A DNA stretch of 64,000 nucleotides from Rhodanobacter sp. DHG33 (GCF_014843005.1 NZ_JACYXM010000004.1:126530-190529); one strand, 5' to 3'; counted from the stretch's first letter, positions 50,917-59,591 are shown. Numbers and translations: made by a program. The notes: generated from the letters alone by a model not told the origin.

Positions 50917-51741
50917 ATGAAGAAGGTCATGCTCAGCGCCCTACTCGCCATGGCAGCGATGGGCACCCAGGCTGCTACCAAACCGGCCGTCGAGTCGTCC
51001 GCGGTCGTGAACGGCACCATCGTGCTGGCCAAGGACGGCACGGTGCAGACCGCGGTCGTCGACGACCCGGCCAAGTACGGCCAGCCCATCGCGGACATGG
51101 TGCGCAACGCGGCGCTGCAGTGGCACTTCCAGCCCGTGCTGCAGGATGGCCAGCCCGTGGTCGCCAAGGCCAGCATGCATGCCCGCGTGGTGCTGACGCA
51201 GAAGCCCGACGGCAACTACAGCGCGCGCATCAAGGGCGTCACGTTCGGCGACCCCGACCCGAACGACACCAGCACGCTGCGCGCGGACAAGAAGATCATT
51301 CCGCACTACCCGCAGGACGCGATACGTGCCCGCGTGCAGGGCACGGTATACGTGGCCTTGCACGTTGATCGCAGTGGCCACGTGACTCAGGCCGTCGCCG
51401 AACAGGTCAACCTCGGCGTGCAGGGCCAGGAAGGTGTGCTCGCCCATTACCGCGAAGTCTTGGCGCACTCGGCGCTCTCGACGATTCAGAAGTGGACCTT
51501 CCTGCCTCCCACGACGGGAAAGCTGTCCAAGGACGACAGCTGGACGGTGCATGTGCCCGTTACCTACAACTTGAATGTCGTGGGGGCTCCCAAGTCCAAC
51601 CACGTGTGGCAAACCTACGTCCCCGGTCCTTACACACCCGCCCCTTGGGTCGACAGGCCCGACGTGGATGCGGCCGACGCCCTGGCCGACGACGGCCTGC
51701 GGACGGATGGTGCGGGACCGACCCTGCTCAACCATGGCTGA
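50917..51741 (+). CDS. TonB-like exported protein, tandem paralogue 2
   Basis: 274 residues, AAGGAAA before the ATG, 58 bp after the first copy. Signal peptide and first module are nearly identical to paralogue 1 (VNGTIVLAKDGTVQTAVVDD conserved also at the base level), while the second module has diverged (YPQDAIRARVQGTVYVALHV, and SAL in place of PAL near the end), and some residues are lost in the loop after GTLHEAERDKK. Here the TonB-type YPxxA...G pattern is better preserved than in paralogue 1. Same operon; function unknown. Confidence 0.85.
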   Translation: MKKVMLSALLAMAAMGTQAATKPAVESSAVVNGTIVLAKDGTVQTAVVDDPAKYGQPIADMVRNAALQWHFQPVLQDGQPVVAKASMHARVVLTQKPDGNYSARIKGVTFGDPDPNDTSTLRADKKIIPHYPQDAIRARVQGTVYVALHVDRSGHVTQAVAEQVNLGVQGQEGVLAHYREVLAHSALSTIQKWTFLPPTTGKLSKDDSWTVHVPVTYNLNVVGAPKSNHVWQTYVPGPYTPAPWVDRPDVDAADALADDGLRTDGAGPTLLNHG

Positions 51742-51755
51742 CAAGCGGTGAAGTC

Positions 51756-51780
51756 CTCTGCAGGCGTCATGCCTGCAGAG
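51756..51780 (+). terminator. Hairpin after the TonB-like pair
   Basis: A perfect 10-bp stem (CTCTGCAGGC with GCCTGCAGAG, loop GTCAT) 15 bp after the stop. No T-run follows, so it may be an RNA-stabilising or factor-dependent end rather than an intrinsic terminator. Confidence 0.5.
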
Positions 51781-51836
51781 CTACGCCGTACTCGATTCGC
51801 TTGAGTACCTAGGCAGACACGGCAGCGCCGGCCGGT

Positions 51837-52064
51837 CTATTTCGCGTGCCAGTGTTCGTCGCCGCCCTTGGCGTAGCCATGTTTCACCGCCGACCAGGCC
51901 ATTTTGCGGGCGGTTTCTTCGCGGGATTCGTCGCCGCGGCGCTTGTCCTCGTCGGCGTATTCATCCCAGGCGTGGTTGAAGGCTTCCTTGTAGATCTCCT
52001 GGGCGTGCTTCGGCAGGTTGTCGCGTACCGCATGAGGTAGTTGGCTGAGGCTCTGATAGGGCAT
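51837..52064 (-). CDS. chaB: ChaB family protein
   Basis: 75 residues. ATG 52064 is preceded by GGAG. The sequence MPYQSLSQLPHAVRDNLPKH, then AQEIYKEAFNHAWDEYAD and the C-terminal ETARKMAWSAVKHGYAKGGD, is a textbook ChaB domain. The protein is named after a putative cation-transport regulator of E. coli, but ChaB domains are small helical folds of unclear role. The gene lies 135 bp after the SRPBCC gene on the same strand. Confidence 0.92.
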   Translation of the reverse strand: MPYQSLSQLPHAVRDNLPKHAQEIYKEAFNHAWDEYADEDKRRGDESREETARKMAWSAVKHGYAKGGDEHWHAK

Positions 52065-52199
52065 GACAGGCTCCGCGGGGACGGCACTGTCAGCCTGGGA
52101 GGTGCGTGATAAAGGGGCCGTCAAGCGGGCGCGATGGCTCTGTACACATGGGTGACGATGGTGTCGTTTGCGCGACAGCGGCGCAGACCGTGGCCGACT

Positions 52200-52607
52200 T
52201 CATGAGGCGCCGGGCTTTCTTTCCAGCGTCTGCTTGATGGCGGCGATGCCCAGTTCCACGTTCTGGCCGATGGGACCGGCCAGTTCGTCCGGCAAAACAT
52301 CGGTGATCCAGACCAGACGCGTGCGTTGCGCGCCGTCCGCAAACACCTGGAAGGATGCGTTGTGGTGCGTGGCCCGACCGCCGACGGAGGCATAGACGAA
52401 GCGGCGCGCATCGTGGTCGAGCGTGACGATCAGCTCGCGCACCACCAGGCCGTTGGCGAACGTGACGACCCTGGCGTCGCCGTCCATCTGTGTGTCCACC
52501 AGAACGCCAGGCACAAGGCGTTCGTGGGGCGCGCCGATGGCGCTGATGGCGGCCCACACGTCCGCGGGGTCTGCATCCAGCCGTATTTCCCGGTGTATCG
52601 AAGCCAT
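52200..52607 (-). CDS. SRPBCC (START-like) family protein
   Basis: 135 residues. ATG 52607 has GAGGAAA upstream. The N-terminal IHREIRLDADPADVWAAISAI and the C-terminal helix IGQNVELGIAAIKQTLER frame the typical SRPBCC beta-grip (VVTFANGLVVRELIVTLDHD, THHNASFQVFAD). These proteins bind hydrophobic ligands in a deep cavity; polyketide cyclase-like or lipid-binding roles are known in the family. It starts 32 bp after the DUF1579-type gene, so the two are probably one operon. Confidence 0.9.
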   Translation of the reverse strand: MASIHREIRLDADPADVWAAISAIGAPHERLVPGVLVDTQMDGDARVVTFANGLVVRELIVTLDHDARRFVYASVGGRATHHNASFQVFADGAQRTRLVWITDVLPDELAGPIGQNVELGIAAIKQTLERKPGAS

Positions 52608-52639
52608 CGTGTTTCCTCGTCGAAGGCGACGTCTCGTAA

Positions 52640-53701
52640 TCAGCCGCCCAGCGTGTCGGTGGATGTCCAGGTGGGTATCCAGGTCTTGCCGCCATCGGTC
52701 GAGATGGCCCAATCCTGCCGGCAGGTTTTCGCGCCGATGCCCGACCAGACGTTGCGGTTCAGCACGGTCTTGCCGTCGACTTCGTCCATGCCGACGAAGG
52801 TGCCCGCGCCGTTCTCGAACGTGCCGATCATCGGCTCAGCCAGCGTGCCGGTCTTGCTGTTGGCGAAGTAGACGCGCCATTGCTGCGTCTTGCGGTCGTA
52901 CAAGCGAAGCGCCAGGTCTTCGATGCGGCCGCCGGGTCCGTCGACTTCGAGCTGCCCGACGTTGGCCCAGTCCTCCCACAGGCGATACACCGCATGCGTG
53001 CCGTTCAAGTTGCTCCATGCGTTGGGTGAGGACAGCGGATTCAGCACGGCGCGTATGCGCGTCGTCCACTGCCCCATGTTGAAGTCGAAGCCGTGCTCCG
53101 GCCCGCTGCCCTGAGTGTGGTGCACGTCGTAGTCCGGCGCTTGCTTCACTCGGGTGAGCTGCGCGACGAAGTCCGCGGTCCAGGTCTTGCCGCCGTCGAG
53201 CGAGACGGCGATTTCGTAATGGTAGGAGTCCGGCGTGATGTTCGACCATATGTCGCGCTGGAGAACTTTCTTGCCGCCGGACTCGGTCCAGGCGTGGAAC
53301 ACACCGACCCCGTCCTTGAACTCGCCGTACGAAGGCTCCTGCATGGTGCCGTCATCGCTGCCTGCGAACTGCTCGCTCCATTGCTGCGACTTAGGGTTGT
53401 AGAGAAAAAGCGTGACGCCCTGGAAGTGGCCGCCAGAGCCGGAGGCTTCGATCTTCTCGATGTTGGCGTGCCCGTTCCACAGGGGCTGGTCGATCACGGT
53501 GCCGGTAAATTTGCCCCAGGCACCGACGCCCGACGCCGTGACGTCGCGGCTCATGATCTCGGTCTTCCACGTACCGAAGTGGAAATCGAAGGCGTGCTGC
53601 TGATCGCCGGCCTGCGCCGTGCCTGCGAGCGATGGCGACGGCCACCCGATCACCGACACCAGGGCAAGCAGGCTGGCTCGCAGAAGGATCTTTGTATGCA
53701 T
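52640..53701 (-). CDS. Exported protein with two DUF1579-like repeats
   Basis: 353 residues. ATG 53701 follows AGGAGAG. Residues 1-25 form a signal peptide (LLRASLLALVSVIGWPSPSLA). The mature protein is an internal duplication: HAFDFHFGTWKTEIMSRDVT and, from about residue 200, HGFDFNMGQWTTRIRAVLNP, each followed by a beta-rich module ending GGKTWTADF or GGKTWIPTW. The pattern resembles DUF1579 lipocalin-like domains. Probably a periplasmic protein; upstream of the SRPBCC gene in one operon. Confidence 0.82.
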   Translation of the reverse strand: MHTKILLRASLLALVSVIGWPSPSLAGTAQAGDQQHAFDFHFGTWKTEIMSRDVTASGVGAWGKFTGTVIDQPLWNGHANIEKIEASGSGGHFQGVTLFLYNPKSQQWSEQFAGSDDGTMQEPSYGEFKDGVGVFHAWTESGGKKVLQRDIWSNITPDSYHYEIAVSLDGGKTWTADFVAQLTRVKQAPDYDVHHTQGSGPEHGFDFNMGQWTTRIRAVLNPLSSPNAWSNLNGTHAVYRLWEDWANVGQLEVDGPGGRIEDLALRLYDRKTQQWRVYFANSKTGTLAEPMIGTFENGAGTFVGMDEVDGKTVLNRNVWSGIGAKTCRQDWAISTDGGKTWIPTWTSTDTLGG

Positions 53702-53851
53702 CGTGGTCGCTCTCCTGGATGGGAAGACATGCCGGCGCGCGGTGCCGTCCCTGCGCCATAGCCGAAACTCCAAGGGCTGCCGCGATCGCACGCCGCCCTG
53801 CATTTGTCATCAGCTCTCAGCCGGAAGGTTTCCGGTCTTGCGCGACACGCA

Positions 53852-54829
53852 TCAGTGGACGTAGTTGATCGCGATGGCCGGCGTCACCGAACGCGTCGCG
53901 TTGTGCCCGCCCACGATCACGCGCGCGCCGAGCAACACGCCGAGGCTCGAGTTGAAGCTGTACTCGACCGCAGGCGCGTAGCCGTAGACGTCGCTGGAAC
54001 CGGCCTGCAGGTGCGTCGGCACGGGCAAGGCATCGACCGGGTCCGTGCTGCCGTCGACGCGGGTGGCCGCGCCGTAGCTGCGGAACAGGTCGAGTGCCAG
54101 CACCCAGCGGCGGGTGACGCTGTATTCGAACGAGGTGCCCATGTAGAACGCGTCGCCCGGCCGCGCCGTGCCGCGGAAGCCGGGCGCGGTGCCGTAGACG
54201 CTGGCGCCGGTCACGTCGGCATCGCCGTTGAAGGTGCGGGTGAGGTTGAGCCGCACGCGCAGCAGGCGGCCGTTCGGCAACCAGAAATAGCTCTGCCCGT
54301 TGAGGCCCAACGTGGTGGCCCAGGCACCGCCGCCCATGCCGTCGCTGGCGCGCGCGAGCCGGTCGTAGCGGCCGGTGGGCAAGGTTTCCTGCAGTTGAAC
54401 GGCGAGCGTGGGCAGCCAGCTGCCTTCGTGGAAACGGGTGAGCCGGTATTGCGCCTGCAGAATCTGGTCGCCGAAGCCGATGCCCGAGCTGCTCGGCCCG
54501 TTGCTCACGCGGTTGTAGCCGATGATCGGGATCAGGCCCACGGTGAGCCGGTCGGTCAGCCCGTAGAGCACGTAGGCGCGCGAGCCGAAGGCGTCCGAGC
54601 CCTTCGAGGTGACGTCGTAGAAATAGGGTTCGACCAGCATGTGCCCTTGCGGCAGCGTCTCGGCGGAATTCGCCAGCATCGGGCCGGTCCACCAGGCGTC
54701 GTCCAGCGATTGCCGCGCGGGTTCGGCGTCCTGCGCCGCAGCCGCGCCGGCGCCCGCCAGCAGGGCAAGCAGCAGCGCGAGGCCATGCCCCAGCCGCCGT
54801 ACCTTGGTCGCCCGCCCGTGTGTGACCAC
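53852..54829 (-). CDS. Outer-membrane transporter-like barrel protein
   Basis: 325 residues from a GTG at 54829, preceded by GGGGG; a second GTG at 54841 is possible. The signal peptide (LGHGLALLLALLAGAGAAAA) is followed by strand-rich sequence with many aromatic residues (HMLVEPYFYDVTS, LTVGLIPIIGYNRVSNG, LRVRLNLTRTFNGDADV) and a C-terminal strand ending in AINYVH. It resembles the MetA-pathway phenol-degradation class of putative outer-membrane transporters. It is divergent from the MocR regulator, its most likely controller. Confidence 0.8.
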   Translation of the reverse strand: MVTHGRATKVRRLGHGLALLLALLAGAGAAAAQDAEPARQSLDDAWWTGPMLANSAETLPQGHMLVEPYFYDVTSKGSDAFGSRAYVLYGLTDRLTVGLIPIIGYNRVSNGPSSSGIGFGDQILQAQYRLTRFHEGSWLPTLAVQLQETLPTGRYDRLARASDGMGGGAWATTLGLNGQSYFWLPNGRLLRVRLNLTRTFNGDADVTGASVYGTAPGFRGTARPGDAFYMGTSFEYSVTRRWVLALDLFRSYGAATRVDGSTDPVDALPVPTHLQAGSSDVYGYAPAVEYSFNSSLGVLLGARVIVGGHNATRSVTPAIAINYVH

Positions 54830-54874
54830 CGATACCCCCACCGTTCATTCGTCGGGCGCAGACTAGGCAGCCAA

Positions 54875-54895
54875 GTGGCTTGAACAAATAGCCAC
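54875..54895. promoter_or_regulatory. Possible MocR operator between divergent genes
   Basis: GTGGCT, TGAACAAAT, AGCCAC: a perfect 6-bp inverted repeat in the 100-bp gap between the outer-membrane protein gene and the MocR gene. A related direct block (AATGGCA) lies nearby at 54906. MocR proteins usually bind repeats of this kind. Confidence 0.5.
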
Positions 54896-54932
54896 CTTGC
54901 GACTAAATGGCATGACCACTCGGGAGATCGTC

Positions 54933-56405
54933 ATGAAGCGCGTTTCCGCCAGCCTGGTACCGTCGATCGCACTCGAAGGCGGCGGTCCGATCTACCTGCA
55001 ACTGGCGGAGTGGTTCCGCCGCGCCATCGCCGAGGGCCAGCTGCGCCCCGGCCAACGCGTGCCTTCCACCCGGGCGCTGGCCGGCGAGCTCGGCGTGTCG
55101 CGCCTGCCGGTGCTGGGCGCCTACGAACAGCTGCATGCCGAGGGCTATCTGGAGAGCTTCACCGGCGCCGGCACCTGCGTGGCCGCAGCGATTCCCCACG
55201 AAGGCGCGGCTGCCCCGCGCCGCCGTGCGCAGCGCACACCGGCGGCATCCGTCGCACCCGCGCCGCGCCGGGTCGCCGCGCGGGTGGCGGCGATGGCCTC
55301 GCCGCCGCAGACCTGGCTGGAAAGCCAGGCCGCGTTCCGCGTGGGCGTGCCCGCGCTCGACCACTTTCCGCACGGCGTGTGGTCGCGCCTGCTGAGCCGG
55401 CATGCGCGCCACGTCGGCACCGATGCATTGGTCTACGGCGACACCATGGGCCACGCGCCGTTGCGCGCGGCGATCGCCGAATATCTGTCGACGGTGCGCG
55501 CGGTGCATGCCGATGCCGAACAGATCCTGGTCACCAGCGGCTCGCAGCATGGCCTGCAGATCTGCGCACATGCCCTGCTCGATCCCGGCGACCACGCGTG
55601 GGTGGAGGAGCCCGGATACCCCGGCGCACACCAGGCACTGGGCGCCGTGGGCGCGTTGCCCGTGCTGGTGCCGGTGGACGGCGATGGCATGGATGTGGCC
55701 GCAGGCATCCATCGTGCGCCGGCGGCGCGACTGGCCTACGTCACACCCTCGCATCAGTTTCCGCTGGGCGCCACGATGAGCGCGGCGCGGCGCATCGAAC
55801 TGCTGCAATGGGCGACGCGCACGGGCAGCTGGATCGTGGAGGACGACTACGACAGCGAGTACCGCTACGGCAGCAAGCCGATCGCCGCGTTGCAAGGGCT
55901 GGATGCGGACGCGCGGGTGATCTACGTGGGCACCTTCAGCAAGGTGCTGTTCCCTGCGCTGCGGCTCGGCTATCTGGTGGTGCCGAAGGATCTGCTGCCC
56001 GCCTTTCGCGCCGCGCGCGATGCGCTGGACACCTGCTCGCCGATGCTGCCGCAACGCGCGTTGCACGACTTCATCCGCGAGGGACATTTCGCGCGGCACA
56101 TCCGCCGCATGCGCATGCTGTACGCGACGCGGCGCGCGACGCTGCAGGCGGCGATCCAGCGGCATGTTTCCGACACGCTGCAGGTGGTGGGCGCGGAGGC
56201 GGGCATGCAGCTGACCGCACTGCTGCCTGAGGGAACGGACGATGTCGCCGTGTCGCTGCGCGCGGCGCAGGCCGGTGTGTCGGTGCGGCCGCTGTCGCCG
56301 TGCTATCGCGGTGCGGTGAAGTGCAGCGGGCTGATCCTGGGCTACGGCAGCGTGGATGCGCAGGCCATCGACGAAGGGGTGCGTCGACTACGGGATTGCT
56401 TGTGA
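54933..56405 (+). CDS. MocR-type regulator: GntR helix-turn-helix fused to an aminotransferase-like domain
   Basis: 490 residues. GGGAGAT lies six bases before the ATG at 54933; ATGs at 54912 and an earlier TTG are weaker. The GntR winged helix spans about 17-85 (YLQLAEWFRRAIAEGQLRPG, STRALAGELGVSRLPVLGAY). A flexible linker precedes a fold-type I aminotransferase domain with TSGSQHGLQ, the cofactor Asp in VEDDYDSEYRY and the PLP lysine Lys337 in GTFSKVLF. MocR proteins sense amino acid or PLP-linked signals; here the target is probably the divergent outer-membrane protein. Confidence 0.93.
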   Translation: MKRVSASLVPSIALEGGGPIYLQLAEWFRRAIAEGQLRPGQRVPSTRALAGELGVSRLPVLGAYEQLHAEGYLESFTGAGTCVAAAIPHEGAAAPRRRAQRTPAASVAPAPRRVAARVAAMASPPQTWLESQAAFRVGVPALDHFPHGVWSRLLSRHARHVGTDALVYGDTMGHAPLRAAIAEYLSTVRAVHADAEQILVTSGSQHGLQICAHALLDPGDHAWVEEPGYPGAHQALGAVGALPVLVPVDGDGMDVAAGIHRAPAARLAYVTPSHQFPLGATMSAARRIELLQWATRTGSWIVEDDYDSEYRYGSKPIAALQGLDADARVIYVGTFSKVLFPALRLGYLVVPKDLLPAFRAARDALDTCSPMLPQRALHDFIREGHFARHIRRMRMLYATRRATLQAAIQRHVSDTLQVVGAEAGMQLTALLPEGTDDVAVSLRAAQAGVSVRPLSPCYRGAVKCSGLILGYGSVDAQAIDEGVRRLRDCL

Positions 56406-56726
56406 CGACCTAGGTCTGCTCACGACCCCTCGCCTACTGCTCACATTTGTGATGGGTGGGCGCTCTGCGTTTTCGCAAGGAGCAGAGCGGTTTCGGTCGC
56501 CTGCCGGCGCCCGAGTTACTTCTCTTTGCTGGCCCAAAGAGAAGTAACCCAGAGAAAGGGCCTGGTGTGATCCGCCGGGACTACGAGCAGGCGGTGTTGA
56601 GGATGTTGGAACTACGTTCGGCGACACGTCCTGCACAGCGGCCACACCTCGCCGTATCTGGAAACTGAGGGATTTCGAGTTCGCTATCTCTCTCTGTGTG
56701 GCGGCGCGGAGATTTTGAACAGGTAC
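56406..56726. other. Intergenic region with a GTTACTTCTC hairpin repeat
   Basis: Convergent gap between MocR and an alpha/beta hydrolase gene. Contains the perfect hairpin at 56515-56548; no gene. A 70-codon frame running through the repeat is not supported. Confidence 0.55.
56515..56548. repeat. GTTACTTCTCTTTG hairpin, dispersed-repeat type
   Basis: A perfect 14-bp stem (GTTACTTCTCTTTG with CAAAGAGAAGTAAC, loop CTGGCC). I recall closely similar GTTACTTCTCTTTG hairpins scattered in intergenic regions of Xanthomonadales. It lies between convergent genes and may also help terminate them. Confidence 0.75.
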
Positions 56727-57644
56727 TCAGGCCACGCCAAATGGCAGGTTGGGTGTGCCGATCACGCGCTCGCCCACGCGCTCGCCGCGCAGGAAGGCCA
56801 GGGACGCGGCGATGACCGCGGGTGCGTCCAGTACGCGGCGGTGCCCCAGTCCCTGCGTGCTGAGCAGTCGCGCGCCGGGCAGGTAGCGTGCGTAGCGTTC
56901 GCCTTCGCTCCACGGCACGTCGGCATCGTCGAGGTCGTGCACGACCAGCGCGGGCTGGCCCAGCGCCGGCAGGTAGCGATGCACTTCGAGCTGTTCGACG
57001 CTGATGCCGGTACGGCGCAGCAGCCAGTCGTAGAAGGCCTGGCGCAGATGTTCGCCCAGGCGCACGAAACGGAAGTAGCGGCTGGCCGCGTCGCGCATGT
57101 CCGCGGCGGGTGCCACCAGGACCAGGCGCTGCGCATGCCAGTCTTCGTCCTGCGCCAGCACCAGCGCGGCGCCGCCCAGCGAATGCCCCACCGCCAGCGC
57201 CGCTTCGCCGTAATGACGGCCCACGGCACGGATGGTGGCGGCGAACTCGGGCAGCGTGCACAGCCGGCCGCTGCTGCGTCCGTGACCGGGCTGGTCGAAG
57301 GTCACCACCGCATAGCCTTGTGCACGCAATCCTTCCACCCATGGCTGGTAGCGCAGGCCGAAGCTGGACCAGCCATGCGCGAGCAAGACATATGGCTGCG
57401 TGGCGGGATCGCCCCAGACATAGGTGGCGATGCGCTCGCCGCCGATGTGCAGTTCGCCGCGCTGCATCGCCGCGTCGTCCGGCGTCGCCAGCGCACGGCT
57501 GCGGCTGCTGGCGAACGGTGTGGCGAACAGGCGCGCGGCGCGGTCGGCGGTGTGCTTCGGCGCCAGCCGGCCGCCCAGCACGAAGCCGGCGCGCAAGGCA
57601 TTGAGGCGCAGACGGGCGGAAACGGAAACGGCATGCGTGGACAT
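56727..57644 (-). CDS. Alpha/beta hydrolase
   Basis: 305 residues. ATG 57644 has GAGGAA upstream. The nucleophile elbow is GHSLGG, the oxyanion segment LAHGWSSFG, and further motifs are VTFDQPGHGRSSGR, an acid in HDLDDADVPW and the histidine in TQGLGHRRVL. No signal peptide is clear (the N-terminus is arginine-rich), so it is probably cytosolic. A TetR regulator lies upstream on the same strand, separated by a 208-bp mobile-type element that must be transcribed with them or interrupts the unit. Confidence 0.9.
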   Translation of the reverse strand: MSTHAVSVSARLRLNALRAGFVLGGRLAPKHTADRAARLFATPFASSRSRALATPDDAAMQRGELHIGGERIATYVWGDPATQPYVLLAHGWSSFGLRYQPWVEGLRAQGYAVVTFDQPGHGRSSGRLCTLPEFAATIRAVGRHYGEAALAVGHSLGGAALVLAQDEDWHAQRLVLVAPAADMRDAASRYFRFVRLGEHLRQAFYDWLLRRTGISVEQLEVHRYLPALGQPALVVHDLDDADVPWSEGERYARYLPGARLLSTQGLGHRRVLDAPAVIAASLAFLRGERVGERVIGTPNLPFGVA

Positions 57645-57657
57645 GGGGGAATTCCTC

Positions 57658-57865
57658 AGAGCCTGTTTCATGCCTTCGCGTGGCTCGCGCCGGGAATGGT
57701 TTGCGCGCTGGCCAAGGAAGAACGAAGGAGTGGACGTCCGTCCACGACCGAGTGATGACGCGGGCCAGCACGCAAACAAACCCGGCCCGCAGGGTTGCCA
57801 GTGGATGGCCGCAGTACGGCCATCCACTGGCAACGCGAGCTGAGCAAAGGCATGAAGCAGGCTCT
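57658..57865. mobile_element. 208-bp MITE-like element with terminal and central inverted repeats
   Basis: Terminal repeats AGAGCCTGTTTCATGCCTT (57658-57676) and AAGGCATGAAGCAGGCTCT (57847-57865) are complementary at 18 of 19 positions. In the centre is a perfect 18-bp hairpin, GTTGCCAGTGGATGGCCG and its complement (57794-57834). It codes for nothing. One terminal repeat overlaps the stop codon of the TetR gene. Non-autonomous mobile element is the simplest reading; no transposase is nearby. Confidence 0.65.
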
Positions 57866-58467
57866 CATGATTGCCAGCTGCGCCACAGGCGCTCGAACGC
57901 GGCCGCGGTGTGGCGCTCGGCTTCGTCGTAACCGAACAGGCCGCCGTCGTGATGCAGGCCGAGCAGCAATGCGTAGACCTCGAAGGCAAGCTGGTCGGCA
58001 TCGGTGTCGGCGCGCAGGTGGCCTTCGCCCACGGCCTGCGTGATCGCCTTCTCCAGTTCGCCGCGCCAGCCCGCCTGCTGCGCCACCACGGCGTCGTGCA
58101 GCGCACCGTCGCGACCGTCGTACTCGCTGGCGGCGGAGAGCAGCACGCAGCCGCTCTTGTGCTTGCGCGCCCAGACGAACCAGTTCGCCACGATCGCGCG
58201 CAGGCGCGGCAGGCCGCGTGGCTGCTTCAGCGCCGGCAGCAACACGTTGGCCATGAAGCGCTGTGCGCCCAGCTCGAGCACGGCCAGCTGCAACTCCTCG
58301 CGCGAACCGAAGTGCGCGAACACGCCGCTCTTGGACATGCCCACGCCGGTCGCCAGCGCGCCGATGGACAGGCCTTCCAGCCCGTCGCGGCGCGCCAGCA
58401 CATAGGCGTGATCGAGGATGGTGCCGCGCGTGGCGGCGCGCTTGCCGGTGGATTCGAGGGTTTCCAT
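57865..58467 (-). CDS. TetR/AcrR family transcriptional regulator
   Basis: 200 residues. The helix-turn-helix is at about 15-60 (AATRGTILDHAYVLARRDGL, LATGVGMSKSGVFAHFGSREEL); the C-terminal domain ends AAAFERLWRSWQS. The SKSGVFAHF block is characteristic of the YcdC/TetR_C subgroup sensing small molecules. The stop codon lies within the terminal repeat of the MITE-like element. It may regulate the hydrolase downstream or the WXXGXW genes it is divergent from. Confidence 0.92.
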   Translation of the reverse strand: METLESTGKRAATRGTILDHAYVLARRDGLEGLSIGALATGVGMSKSGVFAHFGSREELQLAVLELGAQRFMANVLLPALKQPRGLPRLRAIVANWFVWARKHKSGCVLLSAASEYDGRDGALHDAVVAQQAGWRGELEKAITQAVGEGHLRADTDADQLAFEVYALLLGLHHDGGLFGYDEAERHTAAAFERLWRSWQS

Positions 58468-58672
58468 GGGCAGAAAATAGCACGATCGTTCGTTCTTTTA
58501 CAAACACTTTTCGCGCGCCGTTACCGGTGGCTCTTCCGCGCCATCGCACCCTCGTCAAAGACGAAGTCCCACCCATTCCTGAATGCATCGTCGACCTTGC
58601 GTCAACACGCTTTCGCCAAGCGGCGTTTTCCGTACTGCACGCCGCCACTCGCGGCGACCATGGAGAGCACTG

Positions 58673-59011
58673 ATGAGCCGCAAGTCTTCTGCCCTGATTC
58701 TTTCCGCCACCCTGGCGCTGGCCGGCATCGGTTTCGTCGCCACGCCCGCCGCACAGGCGCAGGTATCGGTCGGCGTCGGCGTGGGCATCGGCGTAGCTCC
58801 GCCGGCGCCGCGCTTCGAACGTGTGCCGCCGCCGCGCTACGGCTACGTGTGGGCACCCGGCTACTGGGTGTGGAGCCCGCGCATGCACCGCCACGTGTGG
58901 GTGTCCGGCCGCTGGATGCATTCGCGTCCGGGCTGGCGCTACCTGCCGCCGCGCTGGTCGCAGGGACCGCGCGGAAACTGGCATTTCAACAACGGCTACT
59001 GGGCGCGCTGA
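58673..59011 (+). CDS. YXWXGXW repeat-containing exported protein
   Basis: 112 residues. GGAGAG precedes the ATG. Residues 1-30 form a signal peptide ending AAQAQ. The mature protein is built from aromatic repeats: YGYVWAPGYWVW, HVWVSGRWMH and GNWHFNNGYW, the (Y/W)xWxxGxW repeats known from small secreted or outer-membrane-associated proteobacterial proteins (BcpO-related). The Val/Gly segment VSVGVGVGIGV lies between. Function unknown. A second repeat protein follows 138 bp downstream. Confidence 0.88.
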   Translation: MSRKSSALILSATLALAGIGFVATPAAQAQVSVGVGVGIGVAPPAPRFERVPPPRYGYVWAPGYWVWSPRMHRHVWVSGRWMHSRPGWRYLPPRWSQGPRGNWHFNNGYWAR

Positions 59012-59149
59012 ACATGCAACAACCTGCGACGAGAGCGGCGACACAGCGCCACTTTCCGCCGTACTGATCGCCTCTAGACTCCAGCCACCTCGCGGTACGG
59101 CAACGCCGCGCAATCTTGATCCATCACACCAAACAGAGGGAGGAACCTC

Positions 59150-59518
59150 ATGTCATTACGTCGCCTTGCGGGTTTGTTGATCGTCACCGCAGCCGCCGCT
59201 ACCGCCGCAGGCTGCGTGGTCGAACCGCCGCCGCGTCCGCACCGGGTGGTCTACTACGCGCCACCGCCGCCGCCGCAACCGGAAGTGGTGGAAGTGGTCG
59301 CGCCGCAGCCCCCGCCGCCGCCCGTGGTGGAAGTGATACCGGCGCCGCGTCCCGGTTACGTCTGGGCGCGTGGCTACTGGCGCTGGTACGGCGGCCGCTA
59401 TGTCACGGTGCCCGGTCATTGGGAAGTGGTGCGCCCCGGCTATCACTATGTGCATCCGCGCTGGGTGCAGCGCAACGACGGTTGGCATTTCAGCGCCGGC
59501 GTGTGGGTGACCGGCTGA
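59150..59518 (+). CDS. YXWXGXW repeat-containing lipoprotein
   Basis: 122 residues. GAGGGAGGAA precedes the ATG. The lipobox (ATAAGC) anchors the protein at Cys22. A proline-rich spacer (YYAPPPPPQPEVVEVVAPQP) is followed by repeats YVWARGYWRWYGGRYV, VPGHWEVVRPGYHYV and GWHFSAGVWV. It is a relative of the preceding gene in repeat type but lipid-anchored. Probably an envelope protein. Confidence 0.88.
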   Translation: MSLRRLAGLLIVTAAAATAAGCVVEPPPRPHRVVYYAPPPPPQPEVVEVVAPQPPPPPVVEVIPAPRPGYVWARGYWRWYGGRYVTVPGHWEVVRPGYHYVHPRWVQRNDGWHFSAGVWVTG

Positions 59519-59591
59519 GGCTGTCTTTTTGCGATCATCCCTGATCGCGAAGATCACGCGGGCGGCCATCCATGGCCGCATGGTTCAAGGA

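Noticed and set aside
56456-56668. 70-codon protein through the GTTACTTCTC hairpin
   Set aside because: The reading frame is a translation of a dispersed repeat, a frequent misannotation.
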